Shown piece after piece: positions 51,123-61,964 of a DNA stretch of 64,000 bases (position 1 is the first letter of the stretch; each line of letters starts with the position of its first letter). The stretch covers positions 1 to 64,000 of the forward strand of contig NZ_JACHFN010000015.1 of NCBI RefSeq assembly GCF_014201885.1. Direction: 5' to 3'. Both the position numbers and the translations under genes were made by a program. Origin of the DNA: Deinococcus budaensis (GTDB lineage Bacteria; Deinococcota; Deinococci; Deinococcales; Deinococcaceae). The notes below the pieces were generated by a model. It was not told where the DNA came from and did no database searches. It worked only from the letters and a program-made list of their open reading frames with translations.

Positions 51123-52190
51123 ATGACCCGTTACCGTGATGACCGTGACCGCTACGACGACCGCGACCTGACCAACGACGACCGCCGCATGATGGGCCGC
51201 CGCTTTGACCGGGACGACCGCAACAACGAGGGCCGCGATGACCGCCGGGGCATGATGGACCGCATCTCGGACACTTTTCAGGGGGAGGGCGACCGCTACG
51301 GCGAGCGCTACCTCTACGCCGACCGCTCGGGGAGGGGTCAGCAGGGCATGGGACAGCAGGGCTACGGCGACCGCTCCGGCATGGGGCAGGGCATGGGGTC
51401 CGGCCAGGACTACGGCCAGGACCGGTACGGCTCCGGCCAGTCCTCCTACGGGGGCGGACGAATGTCGGGCGGCATGGGGGGTGGCCAGATGGGCGGCATG
51501 CAGGGGGGCCAATACGGGGGCGGCCAATATCAGGGCGGCCAGTACAGGGACAGTGATCAGTCCGGCGGCACCCTGGTCTACGGGGCAGGCAGAGGCAGCA
51601 TGGTGGACTCTGGCCCGGGGTACGGGCAGAGCCAGGGATATGGTCAGGGGTACGGCCAGTCCGGGATGGGCCAGTCCGGCATGGGCCAGATGGGAATGGG
51701 CGGCCACCGGGGCCGGGGTCCCAAGGGCTACCAGCGCAGCGACGACCGCATCCGCGAGATGGTCAACGACGCCCTGGAAGACGACGACCACGTGGACGCC
51801 AGCGACATCGACGTGCAGGTGCAGGGCGGCGAGGTCACCCTGACCGGCACCGTGGGCGACCGCCAGCAAAAGCGCCGCGCCGAGGAAGCCGTCGAGCACC
51901 TGCGCGGCGTGCGCGACGTGCACAACCAGTTGCGTGTGCAGCGGGGCGAGCTGGGCCAGACAGGCATGGGCCAATCGGGCGCCAGCACCCAGTCCGGCAT
52001 GAGTCAGGCGGGCAGCAGCCAGTCGAGCCTGGGCAGCCAGGCCGGGGGCATCGGCATGGGCGGCGGCAGCGGCAGTTCCAGCAGCGTGGACCGTACCGGC
52101 AGCACCGGCTACAGCAGCACCGCCGGCACCCCGATGGGGTCGCTGGGAAGCGGTGCGGAAACCACCGACCGCTCCGGCGAGCAGCGCTGA
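51123..52190 (+). CDS. BON-domain protein with Gly/Gln/Met-rich low-complexity region
   Basis: 355 residues after GGAGG. The N-terminal ~65 residues are Arg/Asp-rich (MTRYRDDRDRYDDRDLTNDD). Residues ~75-210 are low-complexity repeats of GMGQ/GYGQ/GGQYGGGQ type. A BON domain follows at ~218-285 (DDRIREMVNDALEDDDHVDA, VTLTGTVGDRQQKRRAEEAV). A second Ser/Gly/Met-rich stretch ends the protein. BON domains bind membranes or ligands. The flanking composition is prion-like and could drive condensation, which is inference. The start is chosen by the RBS over an in-frame upstream codon. Confidence 0.88.
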   Translation: MTRYRDDRDRYDDRDLTNDDRRMMGRRFDRDDRNNEGRDDRRGMMDRISDTFQGEGDRYGERYLYADRSGRGQQGMGQQGYGDRSGMGQGMGSGQDYGQDRYGSGQSSYGGGRMSGGMGGGQMGGMQGGQYGGGQYQGGQYRDSDQSGGTLVYGAGRGSMVDSGPGYGQSQGYGQGYGQSGMGQSGMGQMGMGGHRGRGPKGYQRSDDRIREMVNDALEDDDHVDASDIDVQVQGGEVTLTGTVGDRQQKRRAEEAVEHLRGVRDVHNQLRVQRGELGQTGMGQSGASTQSGMSQAGSSQSSLGSQAGGIGMGGGSGSSSSVDRTGSTGYSSTAGTPMGSLGSGAETTDRSGEQR

Positions 52191-52299
52191 TCCCGGCCGG
52201 AGGGCCGGGGAGAGGCCCCGCCTGGGCCGCCGCGCGCTGCGGGCCTCCCCCACGCCTTCCCGCCCAGAGACCCATGACCAGAGATGCAAAGGAGCAGGC

Positions 52300-52545
52300 A
52301 TGACCTCAGACGACAGGCACAGCGCACCCGCAGCGGGCGGGACGGACGACCCGGGCGGTCTGCCCGGCGACCTGGGCAACGGGATGTCCGACCGCTCGGG
52401 CTGGTACGACGAGTCCGGCAGCGGGATGACCGACACGTCCGTCTTCACGGGCAATCCGGCGGCCCCCCTCGATATTCCCGGTTCCGGCGCCCTCGACGAT
52501 ACCGGGACCACCTTCGGAACGGGCGGGGACGACCAGGAGATGTAG
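52300..52545 (+). CDS. small Gly/Asp/Ser-rich protein, unknown
   Basis: 81 residues starting after AAAGGAG. It is hydrophilic and low in complexity ([32 protein letters not shown]). It follows the BON-domain gene by 109 nt on the same strand and shares its composition style. No family is recognised. It ends just before a strong bidirectional hairpin. Confidence 0.6.
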   Translation: MTSDDRHSAPAAGGTDDPGGLPGDLGNGMSDRSGWYDESGSGMTDTSVFTGNPAAPLDIPGSGALDDTGTTFGTGGDDQEM

Positions 52546-52558
52546 GACCGGCTGGCAC

Positions 52559-52599
52559 GAAAGGGGGGAAAGGCGTGTGCTCAGCCTTTCCCCCCTTTC
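52559..52599. terminator. 16-bp perfect hairpin between convergent genes
   Basis: GAAAGGGGGGAAAGGC and GCCTTTCCCCCCTTTC form a perfect 16-bp stem with a 9-nt loop, between the 81-residue gene and the P450 gene. There is no long T run, but the stem is very stable and could stop transcription from both sides. Confidence 0.75.
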
Positions 52600-52609
52600 A
52601 TGGGGACTT

Positions 52610-53860
52610 TTACCGCGCTGCGCCCCCGCCCAGCCGCACCCGGAAGCCGCGCAACTCGTAGCCCTTGACGACCTCGTTGTAGCTCACGCGGGGTTCCGAG
52701 ACGACTTCCAGGTCGCGCCACAGCAGCAAGCGGCGCAGGAACACGTCGCTTTCCCGGATGGCCAGAAAGGCGCCGGGGCAGCGGTGGTGGCCGTCCCCGA
52801 AGGCGAGCACCGGAGGCTGCACCCCGCGCGGCAACGGACGGGCCGGGCACAGCTCCCCGGCGCCCTCCCCGACCACCGCCGGGTCCACGTTGGCCTGCTG
52901 CACGTTCAGGGCCAGCAGGCTGCCCGCCGGGACGGTGCGGCCGCCCACCGTCAGCTCGGCCTCGGCGCGGCGGTAGAGCGTGGTCACGACCGGCTCCAGA
53001 CGCAGAATCTCGTGCAAGATCGCGTGGCGCTCCTTTTCGGTGCCGTGGACGTAGTCGGCGCGCAGCGTGGGGTTGGTCAGCAGGTGCCAGGCGGCGGCGG
53101 AGATGAATTCGCGGGTGGTGACCATTCCGGCGGTGCCGTAGGTCAGGCACTCGGTCATGATTTCCACGTCGCTGTACCCGCGCGACAGCAGGTGGCTGAT
53201 CAGGTCGTCCCCCGCTGCCCGGCGGCGGGCCTGGATGGCGGGCTTCACGTCCAGCAGGTAAAAGAGGCCCAGGTTGGCCTGCTGGCGCAGGCTCTCGAGC
53301 CTGCCGCGCGGCGGCTGCGGCGCGCCGGGTTCGCTGTCGCCGCCGCCCTCCACAAAGGCCATGACCCGGCGCTCCAGACCTGGCAGGGCGCTGCTGGTCA
53401 GGCCGACGACCTGCGCGGCCACGTTCACCGCGAGCCGCAGGCTGAGGTCGTCGAGGTTCGCCTCGCCCCGGCGGGCCAGGTCCGCGATCAGGCGGTCGGC
53501 CAGCGCGGCGATCATGGGCTGGTAGCCCTCGACGTGGGTGGGCGTGAAGTAGCGGGCGGTCGAGCGGCGCATCTCGTGGTGCGTCTCGCCCTCCTCGAAC
53601 AGGACCGGTGGGCGGCCCAGCCCCCCGACCTCGCGCGCCATCTCGGACATGAAACCCGCCTGCCGCACGGCTTCCGAGCGCAGCACCTCGCGCGCCGCCT
53701 GGAACTCGTGAACGCGGTAGACCCCGCGCGCGTCCACCTCGACGGCCCCCCTGTGGCTGGGGGCGGCGCCGTCGCGGCGGGTCAGCGAGGCCGTCTGGCC
53801 GGTGAAGGGGCAGCGGGCGGGCTGGTCGGGGCGGGGGTCAGGGCTGGGCAACGTGGTCAT
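52610..53860 (-). CDS. cytochrome P450
   Basis: 416 residues from ATG 53860, after AGGAGTG. The heme-binding loop is [14 protein letters not shown] with the axial Cys. ExxR is HEILRLEP, and the I-helix is [12 protein letters not shown] (AGxxTT variant). It is a soluble class-I bacterial P450 needing a ferredoxin and a reductase, not found nearby. The substrate is unknown; deinoxanthin or fatty acid hydroxylation are possibilities only. The MarR-type gene overlaps its start by 23 nt, so the regulator is upstream and co-transcribed. Confidence 0.92.
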   Translation of the reverse strand: MTTLPSPDPRPDQPARCPFTGQTASLTRRDGAAPSHRGAVEVDARGVYRVHEFQAAREVLRSEAVRQAGFMSEMAREVGGLGRPPVLFEEGETHHEMRRSTARYFTPTHVEGYQPMIAALADRLIADLARRGEANLDDLSLRLAVNVAAQVVGLTSSALPGLERRVMAFVEGGGDSEPGAPQPPRGRLESLRQQANLGLFYLLDVKPAIQARRRAAGDDLISHLLSRGYSDVEIMTECLTYGTAGMVTTREFISAAAWHLLTNPTLRADYVHGTEKERHAILHEILRLEPVVTTLYRRAEAELTVGGRTVPAGSLLALNVQQANVDPAVVGEGAGELCPARPLPRGVQPPVLAFGDGHHRCPGAFLAIRESDVFLRRLLLWRDLEVVSEPRVSYNEVVKGYELRGFRVRLGGGAAR

Positions 53861-54344
53861 GGGCACTCCTGGGGGTCGGGGAAAAGGGCCGGGAACGGGC
53901 GGCCTGCGCAAGCGCGTGCAGGGCCGGGGTGAGGGCCGGGGCGTGCGGGCCGAGCGTGCCCAGCAGCGGGCCGGTGAGGGCGCGGACGGTCTCCAGCGCG
54001 GCCGCCCACAGCGCCGCCCCCTGCGGGGTAAGCGTCACGGTGACGCGGCGGGCGTCGGGCTGAGCCGACTGGCGGGTCACCGCGCCGCGCGCTTCCAGGC
54101 CGCGCAGCACCCGGCTGACCTCGTAGCGCGGCACGCCCAGTTCGCGGGCGAGCTGCGCCGGTTGGTCGGCGCCCCCCTGCACGTAGGCGAGCGCCACGAA
54201 CGAGCGCAGGTCCAGCCCGTGCCGGGCGTGCAACTCGGCTTCTCCGCGCTCGCTGAGCGCCTGCCAGGCGTCCCACAGGGCGGTGAGGAAAGCCAGCTCC
54301 GGCGAGGAGAGAAGCGCGGAGGGGGGCGGGGCGTCGGGCACCCG
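53838..54344 (-). CDS. MarR family transcriptional regulator
   Basis: 168 residues from GTG 54344. A TTG at 54386 would give a longer form that reads through the operator-like palindromes, so the shorter form is preferred. The winged HTH includes [20 protein letters not shown] and the wing [20 protein letters not shown]. It overlaps the P450 gene by 23 nt and probably controls the P450 and itself through the palindromes at 54361-54386. Ligands of MarR proteins are usually small aromatic or oxidised compounds. Confidence 0.85.
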   Translation of the reverse strand, partial: RVPDAPPPSALLSSPELAFLTALWDAWQALSERGEAELHARHGLDLRSFVALAYVQGGADQPAQLARELGVPRYEVSRVLRGLEARGAVTRQSAQPDARRVTVTLTPQGAALWAAALETVRALTGPLLGTLGPHAPALTPALHALAQAARSRPFSPTPRSAHDHVAQP

Positions 54345-54360
54345 CGCAGTCTGCCTGCCC

Positions 54361-54386
54361 CTTCTCTGAGAAGTTGCAAAATGCAA
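54361..54386. promoter_or_regulatory. two adjoining palindromes upstream of marR
   Basis: CTTCTC-T-GAGAAG (54361-54373) is followed directly by TTGCA-AAA-TGCAA (54374-54386). The pair is AT-rich in a GC-rich region and lies just before the MarR-type gene. Such short palindromes match the size of MarR operators. Confidence 0.6.
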
Positions 54387-54434
54387 TCAACCCTGGGACC
54401 TGGGGGCTTGACGTTGCCCCGGCGCCAAACCCGT

Positions 54435-54440
54435 TACCCT
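54435..54440 (+). promoter_or_regulatory. -10 element of the ppx gene
   Basis: TACCCT lies 7 nt before the ATG at 54448. Confidence 0.6.
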
Positions 54441-54447
54441 GCTGGGC

Positions 54448-55992
54448 ATGAGGGTCGCCGTCGCGGATGTGGGCACCAACTCCAGTCACCTGCTGATCGC
54501 GGAGGTGCGCGGCGGGGAGGGCGGTTACCGGGTGCTCGACGCCCTGAAGGACCGCACCCGCCTGGACGAGTGCCTGGACCCGGCGGGGAAACTGACCCCC
54601 GAGGGCGAGGACCGGCTGGCGAGCGCCCTGACCGGGTTCCGGGCGCTGACGACGGCGGCGGGCGTGGCCGAGGTGCAGGTGTACGCGACCTCGGCGCTGC
54701 GCGAGGCCCCCAACGGCGAGGCGGTGGCGGTGCGGATGCGCGAGCGCACCGGCATTTTCCCGGTGATCATCAGCGGGGAGCGCGAGGGCGAGCTGACCTA
54801 TCTGGGCGCGGCGCACAGCGTGGAATTTGGCGCCGACAACGTGCTGCTCGACCTGGGCGGCGGCAGTCTGGAACTGGCGCGGGGCGGTCCTGGGCGGGCG
54901 GAGGACGTGCTGAGCCTGCCGCTGGGCGCCATCCGCATGACCCGTGCCTGGCTGCCCCACGACCCACCCCGGACGGCGGAGCTGCGGGCGCTGGAGGGCG
55001 CGGTGCGCGCGGCCCTGGCCCCCCACGCGGAGCGCTTCCGGGTCCGGCCCGGCACGGCGGTGATCCTGTCGAGCGGCACCGCCGAGGCCGCCGCCGGGGT
55101 GCTCGCGGCGCGCGGGGACGAGGCGCCCGCGAGCGTGAACGGGGTGAACGTGAGCACCGCCGATCTGGGCGACCTACTGGAACGCCTCCGCAGCCTCAGC
55201 GCCGCCCGCCGCGCCCGCCTGCCCGGCCTGGAGCGCCGCGCGGACACGGTCGTGGCGGGGCTGGCGGTGCTGCACACGGCGCTGGAGACGCTGGGCGCCT
55301 CCGGAGCCACCGTCAGCGAGGGGGCGCTGCGCGAGGGCATGTTGATCGAGGAACTGGCCCGCCACGCGGCGTACACGGCGGGCCTCAGCGCCCGGCAACG
55401 CAGCGTGCTGGAAACCGCCGAACGCTTCGGCGCCAACCTCTTTCACGCCCGGCACGTCACGGCGCTGGCCCGCGACCTGCTGGCCGCGCTGGAGGGGGCC
55501 GGGGAGCGGTTCGCGCCCGAGGCCCGCAGCCTGCTCACCGCCGCCGCCGGGCTGCACGAGGTCGGGCAGATCGTGGCGCAAAGTGGCCACCACAAGCACT
55601 CGGCCTACCTGATCCGGCACGCGGGGTTGCGCGGGTTCTCGCCGCGCGAGATCGACCTCGTGGCGCAGCTCGCGCGCTACCACCGCAAGAGCGGTCCCAA
55701 GCCCTCGCACCCCGAATACCTGGCGCTGGCGCCGGGGGACCGCGCGCTGGTCTCCCGGCTCGCCGCCGTCTTGCGGGTCGCCGACGGCCTGGACCGCTCG
55801 CACGCGGGGCAGGCGCGGGTGCGGGCGCTGACCCGCACGGCCCACGGCTGGACGCTGTCGGTGGAGGGAGCCACGCCCCTCGACCTCGCTGGGGCGCGTG
55901 AAAAGGCCGACCTGTGGGCGCGCGAGTTCGGGCCGCTGGCCCTCGGCCTGTCCGCCCCCAGCGGGGCGCCGGAGGCTATCCTCGGCGCATGA
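54448..55992 (+). CDS. ppx: exopolyphosphatase / guanosine pentaphosphatase
   Basis: 514 residues of the Ppx/GppA family: [20 protein letters not shown] (phosphate 1), [43 protein letters not shown] and [14 protein letters not shown], followed by a C-terminal HD-like helical domain ([30 protein letters not shown]). It degrades polyphosphate or converts pppGpp. The two activities cannot be separated by sequence. The stop overlaps pdxY by 4 bp. A leaderless start is predicted. Confidence 0.93.
   Translation: MRVAVADVGTNSSHLLIAEVRGGEGGYRVLDALKDRTRLDECLDPAGKLTPEGEDRLASALTGFRALTTAAGVAEVQVYATSALREAPNGEAVAVRMRERTGIFPVIISGEREGELTYLGAAHSVEFGADNVLLDLGGGSLELARGGPGRAEDVLSLPLGAIRMTRAWLPHDPPRTAELRALEGAVRAALAPHAERFRVRPGTAVILSSGTAEAAAGVLAARGDEAPASVNGVNVSTADLGDLLERLRSLSAARRARLPGLERRADTVVAGLAVLHTALETLGASGATVSEGALREGMLIEELARHAAYTAGLSARQRSVLETAERFGANLFHARHVTALARDLLAALEGAGERFAPEARSLLTAAAGLHEVGQIVAQSGHHKHSAYLIRHAGLRGFSPREIDLVAQLARYHRKSGPKPSHPEYLALAPGDRALVSRLAAVLRVADGLDRSHAGQARVRALTRTAHGWTLSVEGATPLDLAGAREKADLWAREFGPLALGLSAPSGAPEAILGA
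55977..55982 (+). promoter_or_regulatory. internal -10 element of pdxY
   Basis: TATCCT inside the end of ppx, 6 nt before the pdxY ATG, could give a second leaderless transcript. Confidence 0.5.
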
Positions 55993-56894
55993 CTGCGACC
56001 CCCCCGGCAGCCCCCCTTCTTCCCCGGAACATCCTGAGCATCCAGTCCTGGGTCAGTTACGGGCACGTCGGCAACGCCGCCGCCGTCTTTCCGCTTCAGC
56101 GCCTGGGCTTTGAGGTCTGGCCGGTCCACACCGTGCAGTTTTCCAACCACACCGGGTACGGCGCCTGGACCGGCAGCGTCTTCGCGCCCGAGCACGTGGC
56201 CGAGATCATGGACGGCATCGAGGCGCGCGGCGCGCTGCCGGGGTGCGCGGCCGTCCTGAGCGGCTACATGGGGTCGGGGGGCACCGTGGGCGCGGTGGTG
56301 GGCGCCGTGCGGCGGGTGCGGGCCGCCAATCCGGGCGCCCTGTACCTCTGCGACCCCGTGATGGGGGACGTGGGACGCGGCGTGTTCGTGCGGCCCGAGC
56401 TGCCGGAGCTGATCCGGTCGCAGGCGGTGCCGGAAGCCGACATCGTGACGCCCAACCAGTTCGAGCTGGAACTGCTGACGGGCCGGACGGTGACCACCCT
56501 GTCGGAGGCGCTGGACGCGGCCCGCGCGCTGCGTGAGACCCTGCGCGCGAGCGGCCCCCGCATCGTGGTGGTGACCAGCCTGGTGCGCGAGGACGCTCCC
56601 GAAGGCGTGATCGAGACGCTGGCGGTGACTGAGGGGGAAGCGTGGCTGTGCCGCACGCCGCTGCTGCCGCTCGACCCGCCGCGCAACGGCACCGGGGACG
56701 CCATCGCCGCGCTGTTCCTGGGCCACTACCTGCAAAGCGGGGACGCGGGCGAGGCCCTGAGCCTGAGCATGAGCGCCCTGTACGCCCTGCTGGACCTGAC
56801 CCACCGCGCCGGAACACGCGAGATTCAGCTTGTGGCGGCGCAGGACGAGTACGCGCGGCCCTCGCGGGTCTTCGGGGCCGAGCGGGTGGGGTGA
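55989..56894 (+). CDS. pdxY: pyridoxal kinase
   Basis: 301 residues, PfkB/ribokinase fold of the PdxY type: [20 protein letters not shown] at the N-terminus, [40 protein letters not shown] and the anion hole [15 protein letters not shown] with catalytic Asp. It phosphorylates pyridoxal to PLP. It overlaps ppx by ATGA and is followed by a phosphoesterase gene after 13 nt. Confidence 0.92.
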   Translation: MTATPPAAPLLPRNILSIQSWVSYGHVGNAAAVFPLQRLGFEVWPVHTVQFSNHTGYGAWTGSVFAPEHVAEIMDGIEARGALPGCAAVLSGYMGSGGTVGAVVGAVRRVRAANPGALYLCDPVMGDVGRGVFVRPELPELIRSQAVPEADIVTPNQFELELLTGRTVTTLSEALDAARALRETLRASGPRIVVVTSLVREDAPEGVIETLAVTEGEAWLCRTPLLPLDPPRNGTGDAIAALFLGHYLQSGDAGEALSLSMSALYALLDLTHRAGTREIQLVAAQDEYARPSRVFGAERVG

Positions 56895-56907
56895 GGAGGC
56901 CCCACCC

Positions 56908-57666
56908 ATGACGGCGGTCGCGCTGGTCTCGGACATTCACGGCAACATAGCCGCGCTAGAGGCGGTGCTGGTCGAGCCGGACGTGCGGGCGTGCGACCAG
57001 ATCGTCTTCCTGGGGGACGCCCTGCTGAATGGCCCCCGGCCCGCCGAGTGCCTGGCCCGGCTGATGGAGCTTGATCTGCCCGCCGTAATCGGCAACACCG
57101 ACCTGGAGGTGCTGGCGGGGGTCGATCCGGTCGCCGCCTGGGTCCGGGCGCAGCTCTCACCCGCTGGGCTGGTGTACCTGGCGCAGCTTCCCCTTACCCT
57201 GCGTTTGTCGGCGGGGCAAACAGACCCGGCGAACTCACAAGACGGCGGGCAGAACCTTCTGCTGATGCACGCCTCACCCCGCAGCTCCTTCGACCTGCCT
57301 CTGCTGGAACCGCACCCCCTGGAAACGACCTTTCTGGAAGCTTCAACCGACGGGGAACTGCGAACCCTCTTCGCGGGCAGCCGCGCCGCCCTGAGCGTGT
57401 TCGGCCACATCCATTACGCTTCGCGCCGAATCCTCGACGGACGCGAGATCGCCTCCGTCGGATCGGTCGGGTTTCCCTTCGACGGTGATCCCCGGGCCGC
57501 CTACGCCGTCGCCACCCGGCGCGCGGAAGGGTGGATGCTCGACCACCGCCGGGTCACCTATGACCACGAGGCCGTCGCGCGGGAAGTGGAAAGCTCAGAC
57601 CTTCCCTTCGCCTCCCGCTCCGCCGCCATGCTCCGGCAGGCCCGGTGGCTTCCGCGCCCAGCCTGA
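56908..57666 (+). CDS. metallophosphoesterase (calcineurin-like)
   Basis: 252 residues. Metal motifs are SDIHGN at 8-13, FLGDALLNGP, GNTD and a C-terminal FGHIHY, as in the MPE/YfcE-type family, with an Arg-rich C-terminus. There is no signal peptide, so it is cytosolic. It may be a phosphodiesterase or nucleotidase. Family members near ppx and pdxY do not suggest a specific substrate. GGAGGCC precedes the start. Confidence 0.85.
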   Translation: MTAVALVSDIHGNIAALEAVLVEPDVRACDQIVFLGDALLNGPRPAECLARLMELDLPAVIGNTDLEVLAGVDPVAAWVRAQLSPAGLVYLAQLPLTLRLSAGQTDPANSQDGGQNLLLMHASPRSSFDLPLLEPHPLETTFLEASTDGELRTLFAGSRAALSVFGHIHYASRRILDGREIASVGSVGFPFDGDPRAAYAVATRRAEGWMLDHRRVTYDHEAVAREVESSDLPFASRSAAMLRQARWLPRPA

Positions 57667-57712
57667 GACTCAGTCAGAGGGTTTCTGCGGGTCTCCATTG
57701 CCCTCCCCCCAC

Positions 57713-59569
57713 TTAGCGGTAAGTCACTTCCAGCGTCGCCTGCGTCCCCTCCCCGAAGGTCGCGTAATCACTCAGGCCGTTGCCCCCCGCCGTGCCGCCC
57801 GCAAAACTCAGCCGGACCTGGGTGCGGCCCGTGCGGTTGACGGCGCTCAGGGCCGCAGCATTGAGGGGAACGCTCAGGACCGTGCCCGCCCCCGTGCCCG
57901 CCGGGGCCGCGAGGCTGGCCGCGCCCGCCGCCGTCACCGCCGCCGTGTAATCGTCGGTGGCGAGGGCGCAACCCGCCCCCAGGCAGCCTGCCCGCAGGTC
58001 AGCGTTCAGGGTGGCTCCGCCCGCCCAGGGGTTGCCGTTGGGCGCGAGGCTGTACCGCAGTGTCAGTTTCGCCCCGGTGACGGTCGCCCCGTCGGGCAGG
58101 CCGAAGGTGTCGAAGGACAGCACGCCCTTCCACGGCGCGTCGGCATTGTCGCCCACACTGATTCCGCCCGAGGCTACCACGTAGCCGCCGGTCGTGGCCG
58201 TTTTGCTGTTCGCGGCCACGTAGCCGTCCTCGGCCACCACCGAGGAGAAGGCCGTGGTCGTCGTGGTGGTCGCTGCCGTGACGGTATAGGCGAGGTCCTG
58301 CACCGCCGAGGCGTTTCCCGCCGTATCCACCGCATAGGCCCGCACGGTCGCGCTCGCGTTCAGGGTGAGGCTTCCGCCGCCCGGCAGCGTGGTGCGCGTG
58401 GCGCTGGTGCGTGGGTCGCTGCCGTCGGTGGTCGCGTAGACGGTGCCGCCCTCGTTGATGGAAAACGTGACTGTCAGCGGCCCGGCGTAGCTACCCGGCG
58501 CGGGCGAGACGGTCAGGATGGGAGCCGTGGTATCGGTGCCCCCAGAGGGAGGCGGCGTGGTCGTCCCTGCGCTGAAAAACCGCCACAGCTCGGCGCTGGC
58601 GTCCGGTCCCCCGGGGTCGGTGTACGTTCCGGCTGTGCTGCCGCCGCTCCAGGCGTGGCCCATCCCCGTCACGTTCCACAGCTCGACCACGCCGCCCGCG
58701 TAGGTCTTGACCGTGTAGGCCCGTCCGCCGCTCACGGTGCCGCTGCTGCTCGTGACCTGTGAGGTCGCCTTGCTGCCGTTGTCGGCCCCGTCGTCGGTGA
58801 GGTCGTTCGTCTGCACCCACTGGGCGGCGACCTGATCGCCGTTGACCGGGGAGACGGTGTAGTCGCTGGTCCCGTGAAACACGATGGCGCGCACATTGCG
58901 CTTGGCGGTGCCCATCGCGTTGTAGGCGGCGGTGCCCTGGGTATCGGGGTTCGGCCCGCCCGAGTTCATGGCGGTAAAGGCGGCGGAGGTGCTCGTCGCC
59001 GCCTTGTATTCCAGCCCGGCGCCCACCCCGATGGCGCTGAACACGTCGGGGTAGGTCGCGCCCATGATGACGCTCATCGCCGCGCCCGCCGAGAGGCCCG
59101 CCACGTACACCCGCGACCCGTCCACCGCCGTGCGGCCCTTCACCGCGTCCACGATGGCCTTGATCGCGGCGGGTTCGCCCTGGCCGCGCGCCTGGTGGGC
59201 AGGTTCGAACCAGTTCCAGCACTTGTTCTGGTTGGCGCTGCCCGGCTGCTCGGGGTACACGACCAGGAAGCCTTTCTGGTCGGCCAGGTCGTTCATGCGC
59301 GTGCCCGCCGCAAAATCGGTGGGTGACTGGGTGCAGCCGTGCAGCATCACGACCAGGGGCCGGGGAGCGTCCGCGCCCGCCGGGGGCGTGTAGAGCGTGT
59401 AGTTGCGCGTCACGCCCCCGCCGGTCGCGCTGCCGGTCACGCTGGTTCCCAGAGCCTGTGCCCGCAGGCCGGAGCCGGGAGCCGCCGCAGAGGGGGCCTG
59501 CGAGCAGGCGGCGAGCAGCAGAGACACGGAGAGCAGAGACACGGGCAGCAGGGGCAGGGAACGCTTCAT
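57713..59569 (-). CDS. secreted PHB depolymerase-type esterase with C-terminal domains
   Basis: 618 residues from ATG 59569. MKRSLPLLPVSLLSVSLLLA ends in the lipobox AAC, giving a lipoprotein. Residues ~50-335 are an alpha/beta hydrolase of the PHB-depolymerase type: VVMLHGCTQSPTDFA (oxyanion), AGLSAGAAMSV (nucleophile Ser), HGTSDYTVSP (Asp) and GMGHAWSGG (His). A Pro-rich linker leads to a chitobiase-type domain (GTVYATTDGSDPRTS), and the last ~150 residues form a DNRLRE-like beta domain (DGYVAANSKT). It probably hydrolyses a polyester or acylated polymer outside the cell. The polymer is unknown. Confidence 0.88.
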   Translation of the reverse strand: MKRSLPLLPVSLLSVSLLLAACSQAPSAAAPGSGLRAQALGTSVTGSATGGGVTRNYTLYTPPAGADAPRPLVVMLHGCTQSPTDFAAGTRMNDLADQKGFLVVYPEQPGSANQNKCWNWFEPAHQARGQGEPAAIKAIVDAVKGRTAVDGSRVYVAGLSAGAAMSVIMGATYPDVFSAIGVGAGLEYKAATSTSAAFTAMNSGGPNPDTQGTAAYNAMGTAKRNVRAIVFHGTSDYTVSPVNGDQVAAQWVQTNDLTDDGADNGSKATSQVTSSSGTVSGGRAYTVKTYAGGVVELWNVTGMGHAWSGGSTAGTYTDPGGPDASAELWRFFSAGTTTPPPSGGTDTTAPILTVSPAPGSYAGPLTVTFSINEGGTVYATTDGSDPRTSATRTTLPGGGSLTLNASATVRAYAVDTAGNASAVQDLAYTVTAATTTTTTAFSSVVAEDGYVAANSKTATTGGYVVASGGISVGDNADAPWKGVLSFDTFGLPDGATVTGAKLTLRYSLAPNGNPWAGGATLNADLRAGCLGAGCALATDDYTAAVTAAGAASLAAPAGTGAGTVLSVPLNAAALSAVNRTGRTQVRLSFAGGTAGGNGLSDYATFGEGTQATLEVTYR

Positions 59570-59676
59570 GGCAGACCTCACGCGGGGGGCGCGGCCTGGG
59601 TGACGCGGGCGCAGGCCGGGAGGGGGGCGGGTTGTCGGTGACAGGCGCACCCTACCCGGCCCCCGTCACGCGCCGG

Positions 59677-60075
59677 TTACACCCCGCTGCCCTGGGCGGC
59701 CCGGCTCAGCGCCCCCGCAATCGGCACGTGGCTCGCCAGCAGCCGCAGCCGGGTCAGGTCGGCGGGCGCCACCCACGCCAGGGCGCGGTGCTCCAGCGCA
59801 CACGGCTCGCCCCCCAGCAGCGTCAGGCGCAAGGCCACCAGCGTGAAGCTTCCGACCGGCGTGTCAAGCTGCGAGCGGTAGACCTCCTCGCGCGCTTCCA
59901 CCCGCACGCCGAGTTCCTCGTGCCACTCGCGGATGAGCGCCTCGGCGGGGGTTTCTTCCGCCTCGACCTTGCCGCCTGGAAACTCCCACTGCCCGGCCGC
60001 CCACGCTGGAGAGGACCGCGCGCCGACCAGCACCTTGCCGTCCCGCTCCAGAATCCCCGCCACGACGGTCCGCAT
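59677..60075 (-). CDS. MutT-type Nudix hydrolase
   Basis: 132 residues from ATG 60075. The Nudix box [23 protein letters not shown] matches the MutT consensus, with GQWEFPGGK before it. It may sanitise 8-oxo-dGTP or related nucleotides. It is one of two Nudix genes in the window. CAGACT lies 7 nt before the start in place of TAGACT, a weak -10. It is divergent from the dienoyl-CoA isomerase gene. Confidence 0.9.
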   Translation of the reverse strand: MRTVVAGILERDGKVLVGARSSPAWAAGQWEFPGGKVEAEETPAEALIREWHEELGVRVEAREEVYRSQLDTPVGSFTLVALRLTLLGGEPCALEHRALAWVAPADLTRLRLLASHVPIAGALSRAAQGSGV

Positions 60076-60141
60076 GGGGGTCAGTCTGGCGCAGCGCCCC
60101 GGAGCCGCCGCCTTTTTTGAACCCGGTGCAGCCCCAGCGGG

Positions 60142-60147
60142 TACACT
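60142..60147 (+). promoter_or_regulatory. -10 element of the dienoyl-CoA isomerase gene
   Basis: TACACT lies 6 nt before the ATG at 60154. Confidence 0.6.
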
Positions 60148-60153
60148 CCCCCC

Positions 60154-60897
<744 letters not shown>

Positions 60898-60934
60898 TCC
60901 CCGCACCCCACATCCCCCCTCAAGGAGCCTGCCC

Positions 60935-61780
<846 letters not shown>

Positions 61781-61952
61781 CCTCGGCGCAGGGCCAGCGC
61801 TTCTCGTCGCCCCGGACGGCAGGGACGTGGGGGGTGCGGGCGCTGCGACCACGGCGGGGGCACACAGCGGGGGCAAGGCGAGAGGTCGCCCCGGCGCAGG
61901 CTGTCCGGCAGGTCCCGGGAGATAGGGGGCATCACGGCCCCCGGTCTGCCGC

Positions 61953-61958
61953 TATCTT
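61953..61958 (+). promoter_or_regulatory. -10 element of the DacB-type gene
   Basis: TATCTT lies 6 nt before GTG 61965, supporting a leaderless GTG start. Confidence 0.6.
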
Positions 61959-61964
61959 GCGCAG

